This document shows, in pieces, positions 50,723 through 60,151 of a stretch of 64,000 nt of DNA. Position numbers and translations under genes: made by a program. Numbering within the stretch: position 1 is the first letter of the stretch; the number at the start of each line of letters is the position of its first letter. The stretch is from Leadbetterella byssophila_A (GTDB lineage: Bacteria; Bacteroidota; Bacteroidia; Cytophagales; Spirosomataceae). The stretch covers positions 1 to 64,000 of the forward strand of contig JBEBRR010000001.1 in NCBI GenBank assembly GCA_040394735.1, given 5' to 3'. Under the pieces are notes generated by a model. It did no database searches. It worked only from the letters and a program-made list of their open reading frames with translations, and was not told the origin of the DNA.

Positions 50723-51784
50723 TTATTTCTGAATTTCAATGGCGCCACCGTCCTGGAGGTTGATCTGGCCGGCGGTAACCACGGTTTGTCCTTCTGAGAG
50801 CCCGCTCAGGATCTCCACGTTATCGCCGAAAATACTTCCGGGCGTTACACGGGTGAGGGTTACAGTATTATTGCTGTTCACTACGTACACCTGCCCGTTT
50901 CTTACGCTTCCGACGAAAGCCGTACGGGGTACGGTCAGGATAGGTGCTGTCCGGGCAAAGTTGAAATTAGCGGAAGCATACATTCCTGATTTTACCTCCG
51001 AAGCTCCGGCCGCATTCAGCCTGATCTCGATAGGGAAGTTCAGGGAGTTATCTGCTTTCACCGAAATGAAAGAAACATAGCCGCTGAAGGTTTTGTCAGG
51101 AAAAACCGGGATTTTGATATCCACTTTATCGCCTTTTTTCAATTGTACTACCTGCTTCTCATTCACATTGACATTCAGTTTCAGGCTGGAAACATCCACA
51201 ATATCAAACAGCTTGGTTCCGGGTGAAACATATGAGCCCAGCTCAATGTATTTTTTGTTGATGACACCGGAAATGGTGGCTTTGATATGTACATCGCCGA
51301 TCCGCTTCTGAATCTGGTCTATCCCGTTGCGTGCATTTTTTACAGCCAGGTTAATTTCATCTACCTGTGCCTGGGTTACGCCACCGGTTTTCAATGCATT
51401 TTCCAGTCTTGTTTTATCAGTAAGCAGTTTCTGGTATTGCTCGTTGGCATTCTGCAGGTCCAGGGCCAGGTATTTGTCTTCTACCGTTGCCAGGATCTGG
51501 CCTTTGGCCACCCGGTCGCCTTCTTTTACCTTAATAGAGGTGATCCTGCCGGAAACTTCCGACATGAACTCCAGGTCCTGGTTGGGAACAAAGTTACCGT
51601 TGGCCACAAAATCCAGGTCGATGGGCTTTACCTCTGCATTAGCTACCTTAACCAGTACAGCGCCGCTGGCAGCGTTCACCACGTCTACCTTGGCCTGGTT
51701 TTCTTTTTTGTTTTTGGTCAGGATATAGGCAATAGCAGCTCCGAATCCTGCGAGAACGAGTATAGTAATAATGGTACGTTTCAT
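50723..51784 (-). CDS. RND efflux periplasmic adaptor (membrane fusion protein)
   Basis: 353-residue adaptor. An N-terminal membrane anchor (IITILVLAGFGAAIAYIL) is followed by biotinyl-lipoyl-like halves: EVSGRITSIKVKEGDRVAKGQ and, after a coiled hairpin (about residues 100-150, NEQYQKLLTDKTRLENALK), KATISGVINKKYIELGSYVSPG. The beta-barrel and membrane-proximal domains follow (SGYVSFISVKADNSLNFP, GLSEGQTVVTAGQINLQDGG). It links the RND pump to the TolC-like channel. The gene lies 15 bases downstream of the tolC-like gene. Confidence 0.93.
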   Translation of the reverse strand: MKRTIITILVLAGFGAAIAYILTKNKKENQAKVDVVNAASGAVLVKVANAEVKPIDLDFVANGNFVPNQDLEFMSEVSGRITSIKVKEGDRVAKGQILATVEDKYLALDLQNANEQYQKLLTDKTRLENALKTGGVTQAQVDEINLAVKNARNGIDQIQKRIGDVHIKATISGVINKKYIELGSYVSPGTKLFDIVDVSSLKLNVNVNEKQVVQLKKGDKVDIKIPVFPDKTFSGYVSFISVKADNSLNFPIEIRLNAAGASEVKSGMYASANFNFARTAPILTVPRTAFVGSVRNGQVYVVNSNNTVTLTRVTPGSIFGDNVEILSGLSEGQTVVTAGQINLQDGGAIEIQK

Positions 51785-51799
51785 TGTTTCTCTTTTATT

Positions 51800-53152
51800 T
51801 TAGTTTATTGCCAGATTTTTGATCTCCCCCCTGGCTTTCATTAATTCTATTTCAGCTACTTTGAATTGCAGCAGTGCGTCGCTGTAGGCATTCTGGGTGC
51901 TGGTCAGCTCCGACTCGGCATTAAGCAGATCGGTCAGGTTCACCAGGCCCAAACGGAAGTTGTTATTGATATTTTCGTAAACTTCCTTCGCCAGATCGAG
52001 GTTAGCCCGCTGATTCTGGATGGCCTCAATGCTGTTCTGCATTTGTATTTTGGCATTCTCATACGCCATTTTCAGGGCATTGGAGGTGAGATGGATCTCC
52101 TCCTGGTTTTTGAGGATATCCACTTTCGCCTGATCCAGCCGCGCTTTCTTGGCCCCCCCGTCATAGATCGGGATATTGATATTCAAAGTGAAATTCAGCA
52201 TGCTGTAATTCAGGGCATTACCCGTATAAAGGTTAAAACGGTTACTCTGGCTGTTCTGAATATACTGGCCGCTGAGCGAAGCCGTAGGGAAGAACTCTGC
52301 CCTTTTGGCATCGCGGTTAAGCCCCAGAAGCTCGTCCTGTTTGCGTAAAACCTTAACACTGAGAAGAGACTCTGTATCGAGTTCCGGGCTTACTTTCAGG
52401 GCAGCCACCAGCGATTCAAGTTTCTCGATGTCTTCGCCCGGCAGTACGATATTTTCTGAAATTGGCATAGCCATGGAATATTTCAATACATTTTTCTGAA
52501 GCTCAATAGCATTCAGAAGCTGCATTTTCTGCGTTTCAAGATTTACACGGTTTACCCTGATCCGGTCTACGTCGATTTTTTTGCCCAGGCCGTTTTCAAA
52601 GAGGCCCTGCAGTACATCCTGCAGCTTGTTGATGCGCTCCAGGTTATCATCTATAAGCCCGAGCTTATGTTGGTTCACCAATACCTGGTAATAGTTGGTA
52701 GCTACCTGCTGCACCACATTTTCTTCACTCAGCTCTTTCATCAGGCTGTAAAACTCGGCACTTCCGCGGGCGGCCTTGAGGCCGGTGAAAAGCTGCTGGT
52801 TATACAGCTGCTGGCTCACCTGTACATTGGTCATGGCATTCCAGGTCTGCCCGGCTTTGATGGCAATAAATTCACCGGGTGCACCGCCGAAAGCCTCTGC
52901 CGGCAATACAAACTGTTGTACCACAGGGTTAAGGGTAAGATTGGAAACCGCACTGAGCTGGGGTTTGGCACTGGCTCTGGTTTCTTTTACCACATTCAGG
53001 CCGTTTTCTATATCAAGACGGGCTTTTTTGATGGTTTCACTGTTGGCCAATGCATATTTAATGGCATCCTGCAGGGTGAGTGTTGTCTGTCCGTAGGATC
53101 GGAGAGCGGAAACCAACAGGATCATTCCCGCAATTAAAATTCTAGATTTCAT
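51800..53152 (-). CDS. TolC-family outer-membrane efflux channel
   Basis: 450-residue outer-membrane factor with a signal peptide ending RSYGQ. It has two OEP repeats of long helices separated by beta strands. TLTLQDAIKYALANSETIKK opens the first and LRKQDELLGLNRDAKRAEFF with NFRLGLVNLTDLLNAESELTS mark the second, a standard TolC-family pattern. It would form the outer channel of the adjacent RND pump. It is first in the operon; the 297-base region upstream (53153-53449) shows no recognisable gene and must contain the promoter. Confidence 0.93.
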   Translation of the reverse strand: MKSRILIAGMILLVSALRSYGQTTLTLQDAIKYALANSETIKKARLDIENGLNVVKETRASAKPQLSAVSNLTLNPVVQQFVLPAEAFGGAPGEFIAIKAGQTWNAMTNVQVSQQLYNQQLFTGLKAARGSAEFYSLMKELSEENVVQQVATNYYQVLVNQHKLGLIDDNLERINKLQDVLQGLFENGLGKKIDVDRIRVNRVNLETQKMQLLNAIELQKNVLKYSMAMPISENIVLPGEDIEKLESLVAALKVSPELDTESLLSVKVLRKQDELLGLNRDAKRAEFFPTASLSGQYIQNSQSNRFNLYTGNALNYSMLNFTLNINIPIYDGGAKKARLDQAKVDILKNQEEIHLTSNALKMAYENAKIQMQNSIEAIQNQRANLDLAKEVYENINNNFRLGLVNLTDLLNAESELTSTQNAYSDALLQFKVAEIELMKARGEIKNLAIN

Positions 53153-53449
53153 CCAATGAGTGTTTTGTTGAACTGTGAAAACAGTGTTAATCAGTTAAGT
53201 ATAGCTTGCTGTATTTCAGGCGCAAAGTTCGCCAAGATTTTAATTCATAAAAAGATAAATTCATTTAAACGGACAATTTTGAGTTTGAAATTTATTAATA
53301 CAACCGGTTTATTTTCAAAATTTTAACTATTTAAAGATTGTTTTGTAATTATTCTTAGTTCGTTCCCGGCCAGGGGAATCCGGTGATATGCCTCTTCAAA
53401 GATGGCAGCCCAGGATGACAACCCTGTGTCAGCAGCGTTAGCCGGGCGC

Positions 53450-54205
53450 TTACTTTCCTTCCAGCCAGTTCATTAAGGGCGTATGTTTTTCCTTGCTGAC
53501 GGTGATGGTCTCATCGTGGGGAAGGGTAAGGAGAAGAGCCAGTTTGCGGGCACCGTAGTTCTCTACCGACCGGATGGCCGTACGGTTAACCAGGTATTGC
53601 CTGTTGGCCCGGAAGAAGCCGGAGCCCAGTTTGGATTCCAGGTCGTCGAGTGTACGGGTAATAAAATAGGATTTTTCATCAAAGGTTTTGAGCAGGGTGG
53701 TTTCATTCCGGATGCAGATCAGTGCAATGTCTTTTTCGGGAACAGGAATGATCTGGTCTTTGTAATGTACCAGTACGGATGTGATGCGCGGACGCTGATC
53801 CAGTACACTCAGAAGCGCTTCCAGGTTATTGGGCGACGGCGCCAGGATTTTCCTGAGGTTCTTGTATTTATCCAGCGCGGTTTTGATGGTATGTGCCGAA
53901 AAAGGTTTCAGAATATAGTCAATACCATTGGTCTTGAACGCATTCAGGGCGTATTCGTCATACGCCGTGCAAAAGATCACGGGAATGTCCGATTTTCTTT
54001 CCCGGAAAATCTCAAAACTAAGGCCGTCGCCCAGCTGGATATCCGAGAAAATCAGGTCGGCTTCCACCGGTCCGTCAAAATAAGCCTGGGCTTCCTTTAC
54101 CGAACTCAGGCTAGCCACAATCTCTGCTGCCGGTTCGGTGCGCAGAATGGTTTCCGCCAGATCTTCGGCTGTCAGCTTTTCGTCTTCTATGATGATGATT
54201 TTCAT
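53450..54205 (-). CDS. LytTR-family response regulator
   Basis: 251-residue regulator. Receiver domain: acidic pair in IIIIEDEKLTAED, phosphoacceptor Asp55 in LIFSDIQLGDG, and the conserved Lys in YILKPFSAHTI. LytTR domain: HYKDQIIPVPEKDIALICIR, GFFRANRQYLVNRTAIRSVE and TVSKEKHTPLMNWL near the C terminus. It overlaps the kinase gene by four bases (ATGA at 54202-54205) and lies 297 bases upstream of the tolC-like gene on the same strand, so control of the efflux operon is a reasonable inference. Confidence 0.93.
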   Translation of the reverse strand: MKIIIIEDEKLTAEDLAETILRTEPAAEIVASLSSVKEAQAYFDGPVEADLIFSDIQLGDGLSFEIFRERKSDIPVIFCTAYDEYALNAFKTNGIDYILKPFSAHTIKTALDKYKNLRKILAPSPNNLEALLSVLDQRPRITSVLVHYKDQIIPVPEKDIALICIRNETTLLKTFDEKSYFITRTLDDLESKLGSGFFRANRQYLVNRTAIRSVENYGARKLALLLTLPHDETITVSKEKHTPLMNWLEGK

Positions 54206-55296
54206 AATGTTTCAATAGTTGGAGATAGTAGATTTTCAGCATAAAGAAGTCTTATTTTCACGATAAAGCTCTCCTGGTTTTCAATGATCTGAACGGAGTC
54301 TCCCGAGAGAATGCGGTAGCGCTCCGAAAGGTTGGTAAGCCCGTTTCCGGTAGATTCCGACAACGACCTTTTGGGCTGCAGGTTATTTTTTACCTCCACC
54401 CATCCGGTGCTGTCCGAGATCTCTATCCGGAGAGGGGATACGGTGGTCAGTTCATTGTGCTTAATGGCATTTTCCAGCAGGGGCTGGAGCGAAAAAACGG
54501 GCAGGTAGCCGCTTTCTGTATCGGCAATATTCACCTGGTAATTAAGCGCATTTCCGAAGCGGATCTTCTGCATCTCCATATAATCATGGCAGATTTTCAG
54601 CTCCTCCGCCAGCGGAACCAGTACCTTTTTATTTTGGTTGACCGAGGCGCGGAGAAAATCAGACAGGCTGATGAGGTATTCTTCCGCAGTATCAGGGTAT
54701 TTCCGGATCAGTGATTTCAGCACATTCAGCGCATTAAAGAGAAAATGGGGCTGGATCTGCTGCCGGAGAAGCTGGTTGACGGTTTCAGCATTGACGGTAC
54801 GCAGGTGGGAGTTTTCAAGGTCTACCTTCACTTTCATATCCTGGAGAATAATAAAATTATGGAGGAAATAAACCACGGCGTATACCACCACACTCATCAG
54901 GAAAAGGAACAGGTACATCCAGTTTCCCAGTCGCGTTACCTCGCTCCTCACAAAGGCCGGAGATATAAGGCCTTTATCAATGAGATACATATTCAGGAAA
55001 TGGAAACCAAAGAAAATAGCGGCCGTGCAAAACACCCCGCAGGTAAAATGACGTTTGTCGTTAATGGTTACATAGCTTTCTTTAAGCGGGCCTTTGGTAT
55101 AAAATCCCTTGAGAAGACAAAGATTAAGCATGCTGAAGGTGTAGAAAAGCAGGAAAGTGCTTATGATCCGGTAAATCACTGACGACCAGCTTTCTTCCTG
55201 CATGAACGAGCTGAGAAAGGTGATCAGTGAAACTGTAAGTGAGAATACCAGACTGTATTTGAGAATATTCCGTACGGGAATTTCATAATCTTTCAT
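54202..55296 (-). CDS. LytS-type sensor histidine kinase
   Basis: About 364-residue kinase. Four hydrophobic helices (about residues 10-150) precede the His_kinase domain. The phosphoacceptor is in QIQPHFLFNALNVLKSL; the ATP-binding part has SLQPLLENAIKHNEL and STGNGLTNLSERY. I start at the Met complementary to 55294-55296 (MKDYEIPVRNILKY); the frame extends to 55356, but those 20 residues have no family match. It forms a two-component pair with the LytTR gene that overlaps it by four bases. Confidence 0.92.
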   Translation of the reverse strand: MKDYEIPVRNILKYSLVFSLTVSLITFLSSFMQEESWSSVIYRIISTFLLFYTFSMLNLCLLKGFYTKGPLKESYVTINDKRHFTCGVFCTAAIFFGFHFLNMYLIDKGLISPAFVRSEVTRLGNWMYLFLFLMSVVVYAVVYFLHNFIILQDMKVKVDLENSHLRTVNAETVNQLLRQQIQPHFLFNALNVLKSLIRKYPDTAEEYLISLSDFLRASVNQNKKVLVPLAEELKICHDYMEMQKIRFGNALNYQVNIADTESGYLPVFSLQPLLENAIKHNELTTVSPLRIEISDSTGWVEVKNNLQPKRSLSESTGNGLTNLSERYRILSGDSVQIIENQESFIVKIRLLYAENLLSPTIETL

Positions 55297-55548
55297 ACTG
55301 CAAAGGTAGGGCAATCGCCCGATGCCGGAAAAGAATATTGATTGTAAAGCGGACAAAACAGGCTGTGAGTCAGCCGGGTTAGCGCAGAAAAGAACGCTCC
55401 GGCAGGACCGGGTCAGGGGGGAGCAGGACTAAATTTCACTTAAAGGCTTAGTTACTGTTGTTTCATCTGTAAATTTAGTTGTAAATTACACCCTGTTCCG
55501 GTACCCCACAAAATCCACCGGAACAGATTCCATTAACAAAATTTCAAA

Positions 55549-58353
55549 ATGAAAAGACAGATCTTCAGCCTTGTACTTACATTATTGATAAGTTCCTGGG
55601 CTTATGCACAAAACATCCGCCTTACCGATAAGCTGCCCATGGACCCGGCTGTGAAGGTGGGCAAGCTGCCGAACGGGTTGACCTATTATATCCGGAAGAA
55701 CGTAGAACCTAAAAACCGTGCCGAGTTGCGGCTGGTAATTAAAGCGGGGTCTATCCTGGAAACGGAGGAACAGCGCGGACTGGCTCACTTTATGGAGCAC
55801 ATGAATTTTAACGGAACCCGGAATTTCCCTAAAAATGAGCTGGTGAATTTCCTGGAGAAGAGTGGAATTAAATTCGGTGCTGACCTGAATGCCTATACCA
55901 GCTTTGATGAAACGGTATATATGCTCCCGGTTCCTACTGATACCCTGGCGAAATTCGAAAAATACCTGTCGGTGCTGGCCGACTGGTCCGGGAATGCCAC
56001 GCTTGACCACACGGAGATCGATAAAGAGCGCGGAGTGGTTCTGGAAGAGGCCCGTCTCGGGAAAGGGGCCCAGCAACGGATATACGAAAAGCTGTACCCT
56101 GTATTATTCCGCGGCTCACGCTATGCCGAAAGGTTACCTATAGGGCTGGAAAGTGTGATCCAGAATGCACCTTATGAACAGTTCAAGAAATTTAAGGAGG
56201 AGTGGTATCGTCCTGATCTTCAGTCCATTGTTGCGGTAGGTGATTTTGACCCGGCTGTGGTGGAAGGAATGATCAAAAAGCTTTTCAGCGGCTTTAAAAA
56301 TCCTGCCAAAGCCCAGGCAAGAACCCGGTATACGGTGCCCCTGTCTGGCGGAACAGACGCTATTGTCATCACCGACAAGGAGCAACCCTACAGCATGGTG
56401 CAATTGTTTTACCTGCAACCGGAAAGAAAGGAAATTACCGCGGAGAACCGGCGGGAAGCCATCATCCGCTCTTTATTCAATACCATGATCAGCCGGAGGC
56501 TGAGCGAATTACAGCAAAAGGCCGATCCGCCTTTCCAGTTCGGAATGAGCGGCTATTCTTCTTTCCTGGCCGGTCTGGATGCCCTGAATGCCATTGCGGT
56601 GGCCAAAGGGACCGACGTGGAGAAGGCGCTGGTAGCCGTACTGGATGAAAATCAACGGGCGGCCCGTTTCGGATTTACACAGGGGGAGCTTGACCGGGCC
56701 AGGCTGTCATACAAAACCGGGGTGGAAAAGCAGTTCGCCGAAAAAGATAAGACCGCTTCTTCCTCCTACGTGGAGGAGCTGGTGCAGTGCTTCCTGGATG
56801 GGGTGGTGATGACCGATATTTCTTACGATAAGGTCTTTGTGGACCAGTACCTCGACGGCATCAGGGTAGAAGAGGTAAATGCCTTTGTGAAGAAAGTGAT
56901 TACCCCGGAAAACCGGGTGCTGGCGCTGATCGGACCGGAGGCAGCCAAAGATGTACTGCCTACTGCAGACCGCCTGAAGCAGCTGCTGGACAATACAGGA
57001 ACGGCCATTACCGCCTATGTGGACGAGGAAGTGGCGGCTTCGCTGGTAGCTGAAATTCCTGTCCCCGGGAAAATCCGTTCGGAGAAGCAGGTGCCTGAAG
57101 CCGGGGTGACAGAGCTTGTTTTTGAGAACGGGGTAAAGGTTAATCTTAGGCCCACCGATTTTAAAAATGATGAGATCGTTTTCCGGGGGAATCGCTGGGG
57201 TGGAACTTCACTCTACCCGGATGCCGAAGCAGACAATGCTACCTATGCTTCTTTTATGGCCTCCAATAGCGGAAACGGTACCCTCACAAGGCCGCAGCTT
57301 ACCAAATTTATGTCCGGAAAGGTGGCCGGTGTCAACGTGAGCATCGGCAATATTTCAGAGACGGTGTCAGGCATGTCGAACGTAAAGGATTTTGAAACCG
57401 CGCTTCAGATGATTTACAATAAGTTTACAAACAATCACCTGGATAAGGAAGCGGTGGCCGGGGCTATCGGGAACCAGCGTGACTACCTGGCGAATCTCGA
57501 AGCTACTCCCACACCCGAAAAAGTATACAATGATACCCTGCTGTCTGTGATTTATAACTACCATCCCCGCAGAAGTCCGATGACCTCGGCCCGCTGGGCA
57601 GCTCTCAACCCGGAGCGCTCCATGGAGATCTTTAAAGAGCGGATGTCAGATGCCTCAGGCTTCGAGTTTACGTTTGTAGGAAATTTTGAGGTGGAAAAGA
57701 TCAAGCCTTTGCTGGCTACATACCTCGGAAGCCTTCCATCTACCGGTAAAAAACCGGAGTACAAAGATCCGGGCGTTTATCCGCCCCGTGGCAAGGTGTC
57801 GAAAACCGTGAAAAAGGGTAGCGAAGACAAGGCCAACGTAACCTTGCTGTTCACCGGGGAATACCGGCCCGACGATACGGAAGAACAACTGCTTTCGGCA
57901 GTGGGCGAAATTCTGCAGATCAAGCTCACCGAGAAGCTTCGTGAAGAAGAGGGCGGGGTGTATTCCCCTTATGCCAGCATGAATTATAACCGTTTCCCGT
58001 CAGCCCGTTACCAGCTGGTGATAGGTTTTGGCTGTGCGCCGGCCAACGTGGAGAAGCTGATCAGCCTTACACTCGAAGAAATCCGGAAGATCCGTGAAAA
58101 CGGCGGATCACGGGAAGACATTGAAAAATATGTCAACAATGAAAAGCTGAACTTTCAGACCAACCTGAAGAATAATAATTACTGGCTTAATGCCCTCGCC
58201 GACAAGTACCAGAAAGGCGGGGATGTTAAAACCATTCTTACGGAGGATAAGCAACTGGAAAAAGTAACGGTGGAAAGTACAAAAGCCATTGCGCAAAAGT
58301 ACCTGACAGGCGAGAACTTTATCCGGGTGGTACTGCTTCCGGAAGATAAGTAA
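55549..58353 (+). CDS. M16-family zinc metallopeptidase (full-length, two-domain)
   Basis: 934-residue exported M16 peptidase (pitrilysin/PqqL-like) with signal peptide MKRQIFSLVLTLLISSWAYA. The inverted zinc motif HFMEH is at residues 80-84 (His80, Glu83, His84), and the distal Glu lies about 80 residues on in GVVLEEARLG. YAGTNAYT-like ADLNAYTSFDETVYML follows the active site. The second half is a degenerate M16 domain. Such enzymes degrade peptides in the periplasm. It has a 192-base upstream gap from the LytS gene (divergent) and a large perfect hairpin after its stop. Confidence 0.92.
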   Translation: MKRQIFSLVLTLLISSWAYAQNIRLTDKLPMDPAVKVGKLPNGLTYYIRKNVEPKNRAELRLVIKAGSILETEEQRGLAHFMEHMNFNGTRNFPKNELVNFLEKSGIKFGADLNAYTSFDETVYMLPVPTDTLAKFEKYLSVLADWSGNATLDHTEIDKERGVVLEEARLGKGAQQRIYEKLYPVLFRGSRYAERLPIGLESVIQNAPYEQFKKFKEEWYRPDLQSIVAVGDFDPAVVEGMIKKLFSGFKNPAKAQARTRYTVPLSGGTDAIVITDKEQPYSMVQLFYLQPERKEITAENRREAIIRSLFNTMISRRLSELQQKADPPFQFGMSGYSSFLAGLDALNAIAVAKGTDVEKALVAVLDENQRAARFGFTQGELDRARLSYKTGVEKQFAEKDKTASSSYVEELVQCFLDGVVMTDISYDKVFVDQYLDGIRVEEVNAFVKKVITPENRVLALIGPEAAKDVLPTADRLKQLLDNTGTAITAYVDEEVAASLVAEIPVPGKIRSEKQVPEAGVTELVFENGVKVNLRPTDFKNDEIVFRGNRWGGTSLYPDAEADNATYASFMASNSGNGTLTRPQLTKFMSGKVAGVNVSIGNISETVSGMSNVKDFETALQMIYNKFTNNHLDKEAVAGAIGNQRDYLANLEATPTPEKVYNDTLLSVIYNYHPRRSPMTSARWAALNPERSMEIFKERMSDASGFEFTFVGNFEVEKIKPLLATYLGSLPSTGKKPEYKDPGVYPPRGKVSKTVKKGSEDKANVTLLFTGEYRPDDTEEQLLSAVGEILQIKLTEKLREEEGGVYSPYASMNYNRFPSARYQLVIGFGCAPANVEKLISLTLEEIRKIRENGGSREDIEKYVNNEKLNFQTNLKNNNYWLNALADKYQKGGDVKTILTEDKQLEKVTVESTKAIAQKYLTGENFIRVVLLPEDK

Positions 58354-58367
58354 GCCCGAAGAGAGGG

Positions 58368-58460
58368 GAATTTGTTCTTTTGGCAAATTTGTTTTTTAAG
58401 AAACGGGAGGATCAGCCTACGGCTGCCGGCTAAAAACAAATTTGCCAAAAGAACAAATTC
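58368..58460. repeat. 29-base perfect inverted repeat (long hairpin) after the M16 gene
   Basis: 58368-58396 (starts GAATTTGTTCTTTTGGCAAA) and 58432-58460 (ends TTTGCCAAAAGAACAAATTC) are exact reverse complements over 29 bases. The 35-base interior holds a second small stem CAGCC-TAC-GGCTG. Weaker pairing extends outward to CCCG and CGGG. It could be a terminator for the M16 gene, but the length and perfection suggest a dispersed or mobile palindrome. Confidence 0.8.
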
Positions 58461-58505
58461 ACCTCGCTGTCCGGGTTTGGATCAACGGCATTAAATATTT
58501 CAATT

Positions 58506-59075
58506 ATGGCACTTACGGCTTCCAATATGATGAATTTAGGTACAACGGCACCCGGTTTGCGGCTGCCGGATGTGCTGAGCGGCAAAGAGCTTTCGCTGGA
58601 AGAGATCAGGGGAGAGAACGGAACCCTCATTATGTTCATCTGCAATCATTGTCCTTATGTGATTCATGTAATGCCCGAGATCATACGGGTGGCAGCAGAT
58701 TACATGCCCAAAGGCATCAGGTTTGTTGCCATCAGTTCGAATGATGTGGTAGCCTATCCCCGGGATGCCCCGGATAAAATGAAGGATTTTGCCGCAGAAT
58801 GGAAAATGGATTTTCCTTATCTCTATGACGAGACACAGGAGGTGGCGCGTGCCTATGATGCAGCCTGCACACCTGATTTTTACCTATTTGATGCGCAATT
58901 AAAGCTGGCCTACCGGGGAAGGCTGGACGACTCCCGTCCGCGGGAAGAAAATCCGAAGCCTCTTACGGGGAAAGACCTGAGAGGGGCGCTAAGCGCACTT
59001 TTATCAGGGGAACCGCTTTCAGAGATCCAGTTTCCCAGCATGGGCTGCAATATCAAGTGGAAAGAGCAGGCTTAG
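58506..59075 (+). CDS. Thioredoxin-fold redoxin (AhpC/TSA-like)
   Basis: 189-residue cytoplasmic redoxin. NHCP is the active site in LIMFICNHCPYVIHVMPEI (Cys46 and Cys49, CxxC). FVAISSNDVVAYPRDAPDKM and CTPDFYLFDAQLKLAYRGRL (with a Cys) follow, typical of the thioredoxin-family/redoxin proteins widespread in bacteria. No signal peptide is present, so it probably reduces cytoplasmic peroxides or disulphides; the partner is unknown. The end overlaps the convergent GH99-like gene by four bases. Confidence 0.88.
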   Translation: MALTASNMMNLGTTAPGLRLPDVLSGKELSLEEIRGENGTLIMFICNHCPYVIHVMPEIIRVAADYMPKGIRFVAISSNDVVAYPRDAPDKMKDFAAEWKMDFPYLYDETQEVARAYDAACTPDFYLFDAQLKLAYRGRLDDSRPREENPKPLTGKDLRGALSALLSGEPLSEIQFPSMGCNIKWKEQA

Positions 59076-60151
59076 TTTTTGCCGAATACTTCCTTTACTG
59101 CTTCCAGGAAGCTGCGGCCGAACTTTACGCAGGGTTCGAGGTGATTTCCTTCGGCCCACTCGTTCCATGAATTGATGAAAACAATCTGCTCTTCCGCCGG
59201 GAAATCTTTTACGTCGTTAACGGCATCTGTCAGCGAAGCCTTGAAGTCTTCCACGTTCTGATTGGCCAGGATCACGGCATTTTTTCCCTTTCTGGCGGTA
59301 TTATCAAAGCCCACGATCGGGCAGGGGAAGCCTTTATACCGGATCTTGTGGATGCGGGCCCTCTCCTTGTATTGCCTGTAATCGTAAACTTTCAGCGTGG
59401 GGTTAAGGATGCCCTGCATCAGGTTCCTGATCATCCGCTTGGGGGTGAAGCCGTCGATCCAGAATTCCGACAACAGGTTATGCCGGGTCTGGAAGTGGAT
59501 GGCGCTGTCAAAGCCGATATCTGCCGGATTTTTTTCCGGGTCATGCGAATTGCTGCCTGTAAAATAAGGTTTGGGTATCCCGTTTTCCCGGCAGACCTCT
59601 TCAAAGATAGCGATCATCCGGGAGGCATCAGGAAGGTCAAAAGGTTTATAGATCAGGAACAGGGGGCGCCCGTTGATCTTAATATATCTTTCATCTTTAA
59701 ACGAGCTGACCAGCCATTCGGCATGGGCCCGGTGGTCTTCGTCGCTGTATTTTTGCTCGATCAGCTTTACGCTTTCCTGCTCCCGGCCTTCCCAGCGGCG
59801 GGACCAGCTCTCGTTGGCCCAGAAATAGCAGAACGGAAAATCCGGCTTTTGAGAGGCAAGGATTTCGTCAATGGGCTGATGAAGCAGCCGTTTCCCTGAA
59901 AACCAGTAATGATAGTAACAGAAACCGTCAATGCCGTATTCCTTTGCCATCCGGGCATGTGCTTCCCGGGTTTCCGGTACCCGCAGGTCGTAATACCCGT
60001 TATCGGCAGGAAGCTGCGGCTGGTAATGTCCTTTAAACAGCGGCTGGGCTGCGGTAACATTGGTCCATTCCGTAAACCCCTTTCCCCACCAGGCATCATT
60101 TTCGGGAACAGGATGATACTGCGGCAAATAAATTGCTAAGGCTTTGGGCAT
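59072..60151 (-). CDS. GH99-like / WbsX-type glycan protein
   Basis: 359-residue protein of the glycoside-hydrolase-99-like WbsX group. KALAIYLPQYHPVPENDAWW and GKGFTEWTNVTAAQPLFKGH form the N-terminal signature. GIDGFCYYHYWFSGKRLL, FPFCYFWANESWSRRWEG and VFINSWNEWAEGNHLEP are further family motifs with the likely catalytic acids (Glu in ANESW and NEWAEG). WbsX proteins occur in O-antigen and capsule loci. It directly follows the 2OG oxygenase gene with no gap, so they should be co-translated. Confidence 0.9.
   Translation of the reverse strand: MPKALAIYLPQYHPVPENDAWWGKGFTEWTNVTAAQPLFKGHYQPQLPADNGYYDLRVPETREAHARMAKEYGIDGFCYYHYWFSGKRLLHQPIDEILASQKPDFPFCYFWANESWSRRWEGREQESVKLIEQKYSDEDHRAHAEWLVSSFKDERYIKINGRPLFLIYKPFDLPDASRMIAIFEEVCRENGIPKPYFTGSNSHDPEKNPADIGFDSAIHFQTRHNLLSEFWIDGFTPKRMIRNLMQGILNPTLKVYDYRQYKERARIHKIRYKGFPCPIVGFDNTARKGKNAVILANQNVEDFKASLTDAVNDVKDFPAEEQIVFINSWNEWAEGNHLEPCVKFGRSFLEAVKEVFGKN

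Noticed and set aside
53153..53449. Possible regulatory RNA or small gene before the tolC-like gene
   Set aside because: No frame with recognisable features and no strong hairpin; it probably holds only promoter and operator sequence.
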